From assembly GCA_030743445.1 (NCBI GenBank), contig JASLSL010000036.1, positions 1 to 6,053 on the forward strand: DNA of 6,053 bases. Direction: 5' to 3'. Below the pieces are notes generated by a model. It was not told where the DNA came from and did not search any database. It saw only the letters and a list, made by a program, of their open reading frames with translations. Made by a program: the position numbers and the translations under genes. Of the stretch, positions 1-5,109 are shown in pieces (position 1 is the first letter of the stretch; each line of letters begins with the position of its first letter). This DNA is from Alphaproteobacteria bacterium. GTDB lineage: Bacteria; Pseudomonadota; Alphaproteobacteria; UBA8366.

Positions 1-198
1 AATTGCGACAACCAGTCTACCTAGTCCCTCCAAGACAGCCCGTCTAGACGAATGTACTATTTATCGGACCGTCCGAGACGGGTGGTATTGCGGAAAACGC
101 CGCCACGACTTCCGAAGCGATTGCAATTGGCGGTAAGGTTAATAACATGGCGCGCGGCCTGGAGCGGTCCGCATCGAGCCATCGAGGGGGGCGCCGAG
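1..198. other. Upstream region, probably non-coding
   Basis: No convincing gene is seen here. A reading frame in phase with the channel gene is open from an ATG at 52. Its first 30 or so codons use codons that are scarce elsewhere in the operon (AGA, TTA, ATA, several CGA), and only about 60% of third positions are G/C, against roughly 90% downstream. No Shine-Dalgarno sequence precedes the ATG at 52. I read this stretch as the promoter and leader of the operon, but an Arg-rich 49-residue N-terminal extension cannot be excluded. Confidence 0.5.
121..148 (+). promoter_or_regulatory. Weak candidate promoter for the channel operon
   Basis: TTGCAA at 121-126 and TAACAT at 143-148 are 16 bases apart, each matching four of six sigma-70 consensus positions. 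A transcript starting near 155 would leave a short leader before the TTG start at 199 and would exclude the ATG at 52. This rests on spacing and composition only. Confidence 0.25.
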
Positions 199-825
199 TT
201 GACTCACAGATATCTGCTGGTATTGCGCTTTGCGCTATACAACATCGTGGCCACCGGTCTGCTGATCGCGATCTATTTGCAAGGCTGGCTCGACGGCCTG
301 TTCGTCAAGATCACCCAGGAAATTTCGCTCGGCATCTTCGCGGTGTTCATTTACGGGTTGGTGAACTGCGGCTTCAAGGTATGGCGCACCAGCGTCGAGC
401 TCAACGACACGGCGACCGGCGACGCGCCGCCGGAGTCCCGGGCCGGGCAATACCTCGCCGGCCTCGCCAGCCCCGACGCGCAAAGCCGGTCGAACGGCGC
501 CGCGGCACTCCGGCTCAAGCTAACCAACCGTATCGTAATCGTCCGCCAGACGGCGAACACCTTGGTGTTCCTCGGGCTGATCGGCACCGTGATCGGCTTC
601 ATCATCGCGTTGTCGGGCGTCGACCCGAAGGCGGCGACCGAGGTCGAGAACGTGGCCCCGATGGTCTCGCGGCTGATCCAGGGCATGTCGCTGGCGCTCT
701 ACACGACGCTGGTCGGCTCGGTGCTCTACATCTGGCTGATCGTCAATCACCGCATCCTCGCCAGCGGTACCGTGCACCTGATCAACGCCGTCATCGATCA
801 TGGGGAAGCCCGTGCACGAACTTGA
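199..825 (+). CDS. MotA/TolQ/ExbB-family proton channel subunit
   Basis: This is an inner-membrane protein of the family that uses proton flow to drive a partner protein (TolQ-TolR, ExbB-ExbD, MotA-MotB). With the TTG start it has 208 residues. Likely membrane spans are at about residues 6-28, 42-62, 121-140 and 163-182. The last two carry the family signature: GLIGTVIGF aligns with TolQ GLFGTV, and ALYTTLVGS aligns with TolQ ALIATAIGL, so T130 and T170 sit where TolQ has its channel threonines. The TTG at 199 was preferred because a purine-rich GAGGGGGG lies about 8 bases upstream, codon use becomes typical from about here, and the protein then begins just before the first span. An ATG at 52 would add 49 Arg-rich residues. 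The gene overlaps the next one by 26 bases, so the two are probably made together. The partner's unusual domain argues against this being ordinary TolQ, ExbB or MotA. Family is sure; the start is about 60:40. Confidence 0.85.
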   Translation: MTHRYLLVLRFALYNIVATGLLIAIYLQGWLDGLFVKITQEISLGIFAVFIYGLVNCGFKVWRTSVELNDTATGDAPPESRAGQYLAGLASPDAQSRSNGAAALRLKLTNRIVIVRQTANTLVFLGLIGTVIGFIIALSGVDPKAATEVENVAPMVSRLIQGMSLALYTTLVGSVLYIWLIVNHRILASGTVHLINAVIDHGEARART

Positions 826-1420
826 CGAACTCGACGAATTCGACGAGGAGAGCACCGGTACCGTCTTCCGCGACGTGTTGATGCTGACCTTGATCGGATT
901 CGTCGCGATGGTCATCATGCTGCTGCCGCATCTCGCCAAGACGAAACTGGAGCAGCTGGAGACCCGCGCGCCCGGCAATCTGATCGTCGAGATGCACTGG
1001 CCGAACAACTTGCCCTACGACGTCGATCTCTGGGTCCAGGCGCCGGGCGAGCAGCCGGTCGGGTTCTGGAACCTCGGCGGCCGGTCGTTCAACCTGCTGC
1101 GCGACGACCTCGGCTCGGAAGGCGACGCGACCGAGCGAAACTACGAGGTGTCCTACAGCCGCGGCATCCCGTCCGGCGCGTACATCGTCAACGTCCACAT
1201 GTACGGGCCGATACCGGACGGCACGACGATTCCGGTCAATGTCGTGGTCAGCATCAAGAGGAAATTGGAAGACACCCGCCAATTGCTGAAGAGCACGGTC
1301 AGTCTTACCTATCACAACCAGGAAGAAACCGCTTACCGCTTCAAGCTCGACAGCAAGGGTGACCTGGTAAAAGGTAGCGTGACAACACTCAGACGCCGTC
1401 TCGTTACGGGAGGGAACTGA
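800..1420 (+). CDS. ExbD/TolR-like single-span protein with DUF2135-like domain
   Basis: This is the predicted partner of the upstream channel protein (206 residues). An acidic cytoplasmic tail (residues 7-17, built on Leu/Phe-Asp-Glu repeats) is followed by one membrane span at about 24-44. Asp25 lies at the start of the span in the context FRDVLMLTLIGF, matching ExbD IDVMLVLLIIF; this Asp is the proton-carrying residue of ExbD/TolR. The region after the span does not look like the usual ExbD/TolR periplasmic domain. Residues 60-137 contain VDLWVQAPG, NLLRDDLG and SGAYIVNVHMYG, which resemble the beta-sandwich DUF2135/YfaP type (D-x-DLWV, RDD, AGxYxVxVxxY). The ATG at 800 has no clear ribosome-binding site; a GTG at 812 is preceded by GGGGA at 802-806 and is a real alternative. 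The stop overlaps the next start by one base. The ExbD-like span is well supported and the domain assignment is moderate; the molecule moved or sensed is unknown. Confidence 0.75.
   Translation: MGKPVHELDELDEFDEESTGTVFRDVLMLTLIGFVAMVIMLLPHLAKTKLEQLETRAPGNLIVEMHWPNNLPYDVDLWVQAPGEQPVGFWNLGGRSFNLLRDDLGSEGDATERNYEVSYSRGIPSGAYIVNVHMYGPIPDGTTIPVNVVVSIKRKLEDTRQLLKSTVSLTYHNQEETAYRFKLDSKGDLVKGSVTTLRRRLVTGGN
818..850 (+). repeat. Degenerate 9-base tandem repeat encoding an acidic tail
   Basis: About three and a half copies of a 9-base unit like GACGAACTC run in frame and encode Glu7-Glu17 of the ExbD-like protein, an alternating Leu/Phe-Asp-Glu stretch. Unit length is a multiple of three, so gain or loss of units would lengthen or shorten the acidic tail without a frameshift. 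Confidence 0.6.
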
Positions 1421-1935
1421 TGGAAATCGTGATCTATTTCTTCGCCGGCGCGCTTGGCATCGCGGCAATCCTCGCCTCGATCGCGATCTGGGCGCCGCGC
1501 AACACGCCGATCCGCGCGATCGCGGTGGTGGTGACCGCGCTGTTCGTGCCGGTCGTCTATCTGCAGGTCACCGAGCTTCTCAGCAAGCCCAAGCCGACGC
1601 ATTTCGAGTGGTGGGACCGCAACGCCGAGGAGGCGATAGTGCTCGGCGCGAGCTTCCACGAGGGCAAGGCGATCTATCTCTGGCTCCGGCTCGATGACGC
1701 GATGCAGCCGCGCTACTACATGCTGCCGTGGCGGCCGAAGCTCGCCGAAAAGCTCGAGGACTTGATCGACGAGGCGATCCGGAAGCGCGGCAGCGTGGTG
1801 ATCAAGAACCTGTTCTCGCGGCAGTCGCCGGACGAGCTCGGCGACTTCAACGTCGAGTTCATCCCGCCCTCGGTGCCGCCGGTCAAGCTGCCGCGCCTGC
1901 CGCCACAGGTCTTCAATCCGCGCGAGGCGATCTGA
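1420..1935 (+). CDS. Hypothetical two-span membrane protein, third gene of the channel operon
   Basis: I do not recognise this 171-residue protein. Two hydrophobic spans at about residues 3-24 and 32-50 form an N-terminal hairpin. A soluble part follows: an FEWWDRNAEEA segment (62-72), a beta-like segment IYLWLRLDD (85-93), then YYMLPWRPKLAEKLEDLIDEA (split around 99-119) leading into a helix. The tail is rich in proline (about 149-166, PPSVPPVK and LPRLPP). The ATG shares its A with the TGA of the ExbD-like gene, and a strong GGGAGGG lies six bases upstream, so translation is both coupled and independently efficient. Position and membrane topology suggest a third component of the channel complex; this is inference. 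It ends 12 bases before the convergent metallopeptidase stop, leaving no room for a separate terminator. Confidence 0.75.
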   Translation: MEIVIYFFAGALGIAAILASIAIWAPRNTPIRAIAVVVTALFVPVVYLQVTELLSKPKPTHFEWWDRNAEEAIVLGASFHEGKAIYLWLRLDDAMQPRYYMLPWRPKLAEKLEDLIDEAIRKRGSVVIKNLFSRQSPDELGDFNVEFIPPSVPPVKLPRLPPQVFNPREAI

Positions 1936-1947
1936 GCGCCGAAATCG

Positions 1948-3450
1948 TCATGTTGCCGGTTCGTGCTCGGGTCCCATCGGGGCGAGGCGCACGCCCGGCC
2001 GCAGGTACTTGAATGGGTACTGGCTCGAATCGACGATGTGCGCGCCCGGCGCCAGCACGATCAGGGTCTTCTCGGCAATCGGGTCGAAATCGGCGCGGAA
2101 GTGGCAGGTGCTCTTGAGTCCCAGGATCTTCTGCTCCTTCGGCTCGATGCCGACGTGGCGGAAGATGTCCTGGTCGAAGGCCTGCATGCGGCGGCTCGCG
2201 GTCACCACGCCAATGCCGCCGATGGTCAGCAACGCGGTCGGCCCGAGGTTGACCTCGCGCCCCGGGATCGACTTGCCGGTGGTGGTGAATTGGCCGTCGC
2301 CGAGCCGGGTCACGGTGAAGGTGCCGGCGAACGGCTTGTCGCCAGGAATATCGTGCTTGCCGCCGAGGTCGACGGTGATCTCGCCGCCCTCGCCCGCCGC
2401 GTGCGCCGCCGCCGCGGCTTGCGCGTCGCACATCACGCACATCGCGACACCCTGGGCGTCGTGACGCACGAAGGCTTCGAGCAGGCCGGTGGTGTCGCCG
2501 GTGCCGCCGCAGCCCGGATTGTCCTGGGTGTCGGCGATGACGACCGGCAGCTTCGCCGACTTGGACAGCTCCATCGCCTGGGTCACCGCCTCGTCCGGGG
2601 TCAGCAGTTCCTCGGCGAAGTCGGCTTCGGCGCCGGTGACCATGGCGAAGATGCCGTCCGCCGCCGCCTCGACCACGGCCCCGTCGTAGCCGTGGCAGAT
2701 CACCGCGGGCCCGCACTCGAAGAGGTCCGAGGGCGGGAAGCCGGCGGCGTAGCTGAGGTTCAGGATATCGCCGCCCTCGCCCTCGACGGTGGCGTCGACG
2801 ATCGCCTTGGTCGGGTCGACCAGGGTGCACTGGAAATTGAGCGGCAGCAGGAACGGCGCCTTGCGGAAGGTCCGGTGGGTCGGCCGGCCCTCCGTCAGCA
2901 CGCGATCGAGGATCCGCGCCGCCCGGCCGCCGGTGTGCTGGCGGTCGATATGCGGATAGGTCAGATAGATCGCCATCCCGTCGACCAACGCCGCGATCCG
3001 CTCGGTGACGTTGGCGTGGTAGTCCAGACTGATGACCAACGGCAGGTCGGGGCCAACGGTGGCGCGCACCCGGCGCAGGACTTCGCCCTCGGCGTCCTCG
3101 AAGCTCTCGCTGCACATCGCGCCATGCAGGTCGAGATAGACCGCGTCGACCGGCATCGCCCGCGACAGCCCGCCGACTAGTTCGCCGACGATGCGCTCGA
3201 AGGCGTCGTCGGTGACGTAGCCGCCGGCCCCGCCGGCGCCCCAGATCAGGGGCACGAGTTCGTGCCTGTCGCGCATCTCGTCGAGGAACCCGGAGGTGCC
3301 GTAGCTAGAGCCGGTCAGGCGTTGGTAAATCTCCTCGCCGCGGGCGAGCGGCGGCGATTCGCCGCCACGGGCGTAGTATTCGTAGTCCGTCCGCATCGGC
3401 ACGAAACAGTTAGTCTCGTGCATGAACCCGCCGTGTGCAATGCGTGCCAT
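1948..3450 (-). CDS. M81-family metallopeptidase (MlrC-like)
   Basis: This 500-residue protein belongs to the family named after microcystinase MlrC, a zinc enzyme that cuts linear peptides; substrates of most relatives are unknown. The N-terminal catalytic part (DUF1485 type) shows HETN (11-14), DLHGAM (107-112), LDYHAN (142-147) and YPHID (165-169). Asp143, His145 and His167 are spaced 2 and 22 residues apart, and His109 lies 34 before Asp143. These spacings agree with the metal-site and active-site residues I recall for Sphingomonas MlrC (Asp184, His186, His208, His150). The C-terminal part (MlrC_C type) begins near DTQDNPGCGGTGD (307-319). Length is normal and no key residue is missing. 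The start is preceded on the coding strand by ACGGGGAT, nine bases or so from the ATG. No signal peptide is seen, so a cytoplasmic enzyme is expected. The VOC gene lies 61 bases upstream on the same strand and may share its transcript. It is not necessarily a microcystin degrader, since mlrA, mlrB and mlrD are absent here. Confidence 0.93.
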   Translation of the reverse strand: MARIAHGGFMHETNCFVPMRTDYEYYARGGESPPLARGEEIYQRLTGSSYGTSGFLDEMRDRHELVPLIWGAGGAGGYVTDDAFERIVGELVGGLSRAMPVDAVYLDLHGAMCSESFEDAEGEVLRRVRATVGPDLPLVISLDYHANVTERIAALVDGMAIYLTYPHIDRQHTGGRAARILDRVLTEGRPTHRTFRKAPFLLPLNFQCTLVDPTKAIVDATVEGEGGDILNLSYAAGFPPSDLFECGPAVICHGYDGAVVEAAADGIFAMVTGAEADFAEELLTPDEAVTQAMELSKSAKLPVVIADTQDNPGCGGTGDTTGLLEAFVRHDAQGVAMCVMCDAQAAAAAHAAGEGGEITVDLGGKHDIPGDKPFAGTFTVTRLGDGQFTTTGKSIPGREVNLGPTALLTIGGIGVVTASRRMQAFDQDIFRHVGIEPKEQKILGLKSTCHFRADFDPIAEKTLIVLAPGAHIVDSSQYPFKYLRPGVRLAPMGPEHEPAT

Positions 3451-3477
3451 GTGCCTAATCCCCGTGAATGCTGATAT
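3446..3477 (-). repeat. 32-base leader repeat, copy 1 (metallopeptidase start)
   Basis: This segment matches 3873-3904 at 28 of 32 positions in the same orientation. On the coding strand it runs from TATC through GCATTCACGGGG, containing the ribosome-binding site, to the ATGGC that opens the metallopeptidase gene. The repeat covers the leader, ribosome-binding site and start codon, and stops where the two proteins diverge. Confidence 0.75.
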
Positions 3478-3484
3478 TTGGATC

Positions 3485-3494
3485 GCAAATTTGC
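3485..3494. promoter_or_regulatory. Short palindrome upstream of the metallopeptidase gene
   Basis: GCAAATTTGC is a perfect 10-base palindrome in the 61-base gap between the VOC stop and the metallopeptidase start, about 35 bases before the ATG. It could be an operator, but several 10-base palindromes are expected by chance in a window this size, and no regulator gene is nearby. Confidence 0.2.
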
Positions 3495-3511
3495 TCTACC
3501 TCGTTCAGGCT

Positions 3512-3877
3512 TCAAGCAGGCTGGAAGAGTTCGATCGGATTCCCCGAGGGATCCTCGCAAAGAATTTGGCTTCCACCGGGCCCGACCACTATCTCGTTGC
3601 GAAACCTGACCCCATCTTCCCGAAGTTTCAGGACCAATTCAGCCAAGTCCTCGGTCGGGATGACAATTCTGTTCCAGCCGCCGGATTCAGGCTTGGAGCC
3701 ATCAAGCATGGGCTTTGACGCAGACGCCTTGGGGCCAGCGAGCCAAAGTTGAAGATCTTCACGCCGTAGGATCGCCATGGCCGGCGCAAAATTCTGTTCA
3801 ACGCTAAAACCAAGATTGGACGTGTAGAAGGCAACCGCTTGATCCACGTCGGTGACGATGTAACGAAATGTGGCCAT
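3512..3877 (-). CDS. VOC-superfamily (glyoxalase-fold) protein
   Basis: This 121-residue protein has the beta-alpha-beta-beta-beta fold of the vicinal oxygen chelate superfamily (glyoxalase I, dioxygenases, resistance proteins). Visible marks are TDVDQAVAFYTSNLGF (9-24), GGWNRI (66-71), DLAELVLKLREDGVRF (77-92) and the C-terminal EDPSGNPIELF (108-118), where Glu116 occupies the usual metal-ligand position. The usual N-terminal metal-binding His is not evident (Arg5-Tyr6 instead), so activity and substrate cannot be inferred. The ATG at 3877 was chosen because GGGGAA lies eight bases upstream and the fold begins at once; the frame is open further upstream, but that stretch is antisense to the 3948 gene. 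Codon use is unlike the neighbours: only about 60% G/C at third positions, with many CTT, GAA and TTT codons, which suggests a more recent arrival. It precedes the metallopeptidase gene and shares its leader repeat. Confidence 0.88.
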   Translation of the reverse strand: MATFRYIVTDVDQAVAFYTSNLGFSVEQNFAPAMAILRREDLQLWLAGPKASASKPMLDGSKPESGGWNRIVIPTEDLAELVLKLREDGVRFRNEIVVGPGGSQILCEDPSGNPIELFQPA

Positions 3878-3904
3878 GTGCAAATTCCCCGTGAATGCCG
3901 ATAT
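3873..3904 (-). repeat. 32-base leader repeat, copy 2 (VOC gene start)
   Basis: This is the second copy of the leader repeat, with 28 of 32 bases identical to 3446-3477. It includes GCATTCACGGGGAA and the ATGGC that opens the VOC gene. Read on the + strand, both copies encode Met-Cys-x-x-Pro-Val-Asn-Ala-Asp-Ile, and two of the four mismatched codons are synonymous (GCT/GCC, ATT/ATA counting the base just past the repeat), so a former + strand coding origin is possible. Confidence 0.75.
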
Positions 3905-3907
3905 AAT
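3902..3907 (+). promoter_or_regulatory. Candidate -10 box for the small hypothetical gene
   Basis: A perfect TATAAT lies between two divergent genes. Transcription would begin near 3914, leaving a leader of about 34 bases before the ATG at 3948. No convincing -35 box is found 16-18 bases upstream, so an activator or chance is possible. Confidence 0.3.
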
Positions 3908-3947
3908 GGGTACAGAAGAAGCGAGGGTCTGGCAAACCGGTGACGCG

Positions 3948-4247
3948 ATGAACGAAGCTATGCAACGGGACACGGTCGAGCCGCTTTGGGCCGCGATCCG
4001 AAGCCATCTCGAGGCCGTCAAGCACCAGCGCTACGAGGCGCTGGTGAACTACCCGCGCCCGATCGCCGGCTGCGACGAGGTCTACCAGCAAGTATCGGAC
4101 GACCGCGACGAAATCGCGCGCGAACTGCGCCGGTTGGAGGACGCTTGCCGGATCGCCTCGATTGACGCGGTCGATGAATTCCTGGAGTCATCGACCTGCA
4201 TCGACGACGAGGCCGCGGAAAAACTGAAGGCCGGATACAGGCCCTAA
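3948..4247 (+). CDS. Small helical hypothetical protein
   Basis: I do not recognise this 99-residue protein. It is largely charged and predicted helical, with no signal peptide or membrane span: a helix at about residues 9-34 (LWAAIRSHLEAVKHQRYEALVNY), a short Pro/Gly-containing turn (36-41), a long amphipathic helix (about 43-69, QQVSDDRDEIARELRRLEDA) and a C-terminal acidic helix. It has two cysteines in helical stretches (Cys67, Cys84) and one in the turn (Cys42). The ATG at 3948 was chosen because it follows a perfect TATAAT at a sensible distance; GGTGA lies upstream as a weak ribosome-binding site. In-frame ATG codons at 3906 and 3876 would extend it into the leader repeat. Codon use is like the neighbours, supporting a real gene. 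It is divergent from the VOC gene, and its TAA overlaps the TAG of the converging oxidase gene. Confidence 0.65.
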   Translation: MNEAMQRDTVEPLWAAIRSHLEAVKHQRYEALVNYPRPIAGCDEVYQQVSDDRDEIARELRRLEDACRIASIDAVDEFLESSTCIDDEAAEKLKAGYRP

Positions 4248-4999
4248 GCGTCGGCGCGGTCGCCGGCCTCGGCGATGCCGTTCAGATAGCCCTCCCAGAC
4301 GACCAGATTGACCCGGCAGGCCTCGACCGCCCGGTCTTCCATGGCGAGTTCCGCCGACCGTTCCGCGACGGTATTCCAGCCGAGGTCCGAGTGCTCGATG
4401 TCCGCCGGCCCGTGAATCTCGAAGAAGTCGAGTTGGTCGCCCTCGAGGCCGAACAGTTCGCCCCAGCGCACCCGTTCGAGCCCGAACCAACCGTGCTCGC
4501 GCATCACCCCTTGGCCGTAACCCGGAATGTTGGCGCGTTCGGCGCAAGTGTTGGCGATCAGGCCTTCGAGCCAGTGGGTGTTGCTCATCAGACCGTCCCA
4601 GGCGTGCCAGCACATTTGTGTCGAGGCGAGCGGCTTGGCGGCCCGGATATCGCCTTCCAGGTCCATGCCGATCGCGACCCCCAGTTGCTCCAGGATCTGC
4701 CAGTGGGCGCGGCCGCCGCCGTGCTCCTCGTCGGCGATCACTTCCTGGGTGCAGGCATCGAGGATCCGCATGCGGATGTCCCAGTCCGGGCAGTTGGTCG
4801 CGACGCGCAACTTGAGCACCGAGTTGCGCTGCCTTGTGTTGAGCCGGTGCTGGCGCACGAAGGTCCGCGCCCGGCCCGGCGTCATGTCCTCGTGGAAGAA
4901 CCTCGTGCGCATGGCGAAGTCGTGCACTTCCTGGTCCAGGCGCTGGGTCACGCTATTGCCGGCCAAGGTTCGATCTCCCTCGTCGTTCGTTTCGTTCAC
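4244..4999 (-). CDS. Heme-oxygenase-like (TenA/PqqC/CADD-type) putative dinuclear-metal oxidase
   Basis: This is a 251-residue, mostly helical protein, probably cytoplasmic. It shows a full candidate ligand set for heme-oxygenase-like diiron oxidases: Glu86 and His93 in EVIADEEH (E-x6-H), Glu154 in AERANIPGY, and His196, Asp200 and His203 in IHGPADIEH (H-x3-D-x2-H). The E-x6-H and H-x3-D-x2-H spacings equal those I recall for CADD (Glu81, His88, Glu142, His174, Asp178, His181); the middle Glu lies further on. Relatives include TenA, PqqC and the CADD/UndA/SznF group, which oxidise diverse small molecules. The metal set fits an oxidase better than the thiaminase TenA, and no PQQ or thiamin genes are nearby. 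It starts with GTG; the TGA of the upstream receiver remnant overlaps it as GTGA, so it was probably coupled to that gene. No clear Shine-Dalgarno sequence of its own is seen. The tail overlaps the convergent 3948 gene by four bases. The fold is likely; the substrate is unknown. Confidence 0.78.
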   Translation of the reverse strand: MNETNDEGDRTLAGNSVTQRLDQEVHDFAMRTRFFHEDMTPGRARTFVRQHRLNTRQRNSVLKLRVATNCPDWDIRMRILDACTQEVIADEEHGGGRAHWQILEQLGVAIGMDLEGDIRAAKPLASTQMCWHAWDGLMSNTHWLEGLIANTCAERANIPGYGQGVMREHGWFGLERVRWGELFGLEGDQLDFFEIHGPADIEHSDLGWNTVAERSAELAMEDRAVEACRVNLVVWEGYLNGIAEAGDRADA

Positions 5000-5109
5000 C
5001 CGCCGGCGATGGCCTCGACCTCGGCGGCGAAGGTCGCGGAATCGAGCGGCTTGACGAGATAACCGTCGGCCCCTGCCTTTACCGCGCGCCGCCGGGCGCC
5101 GATCAATAC
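4996..5109 (-). pseudogene. C-terminal remnant of a response-regulator receiver domain
   Basis: A 37-codon stretch ends at a TGA (4998-4996) and encodes AVKAGADGYLVKPLD followed by an amphipathic helix, SATFAAEVEAIAGG. This is the end of a CheY-like receiver: the alpha-4 helix, the AGADGYL strand, the conserved Lys-Pro, then alpha-5. The phosphorylated Asp, the acidic pair and the beta-4 Thr/Ser are all missing. Upstream the frame runs into cupin coding sequence read in another phase, so the break lies at about 5103-5112, exactly at the cupin stop. The donor was probably a single-domain regulator, because it ends right after alpha-5. An in-frame TTG at 5106-5104 overlaps the cupin TGA, so a 36-residue peptide could still be made by coupling; I regard it as a relic. 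Confidence 0.75.

Noticed and set aside
41..50. Perfect 10-base palindrome CGTCTAGACG
   Set aside because: About six perfect 10-base palindromes are expected by chance in 6 kb, and nothing else points to a function.
52..198. 49-residue Arg-rich N-terminal extension of the channel protein from the ATG at 52
   Set aside because: No ribosome-binding site, atypical codons and lower third-position G/C; a TTG at 199 with a purine-rich site fits the fold better. Not fully excluded.
199..1420. Zorya-type defence system (ZorA/ZorB) as an explanation for the channel pair
   Set aside because: The second protein has no OmpA/MotB peptidoglycan-binding domain, the first lacks the long ZorA tail, and no helicase or nuclease gene is nearby.
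1913..3115. Long open frame of 400 codons on the minus strand
   Set aside because: It is the metallopeptidase gene read in another phase; the product is an Arg/Gly/Pro-rich low-complexity string, while the proper frame has all family motifs.
1963..3180. Long open frame of 405 codons on the plus strand
   Set aside because: Antisense to the metallopeptidase gene; open only because of the high GC content, with no recognisable domain.
1948..3450. Part of a microcystin-degradation (mlr) cluster
   Set aside because: Only the MlrC-like family member is present; mlrA, mlrB and mlrD are not in the window, and the family is far broader than microcystin degraders.
3537..3554. Hairpin-like GGAT..CCC..GGGATCC
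   Set aside because: It lies in the VOC coding sequence for the conserved DPSGNP motif and lacks a T-run, so it is unlikely to be a terminator.
3878..4021. 48-residue N-terminal extension of the VOC protein
   Set aside because: It is antisense to the small helical gene, and the VOC fold and a good GGGGAA ribosome-binding site both point to the ATG at 3877.
4391..5062. Open frame of 223 codons on the plus strand
   Set aside because: Antisense to the oxidase gene, whose metal ligands and helical pattern show the minus strand is the coding one.
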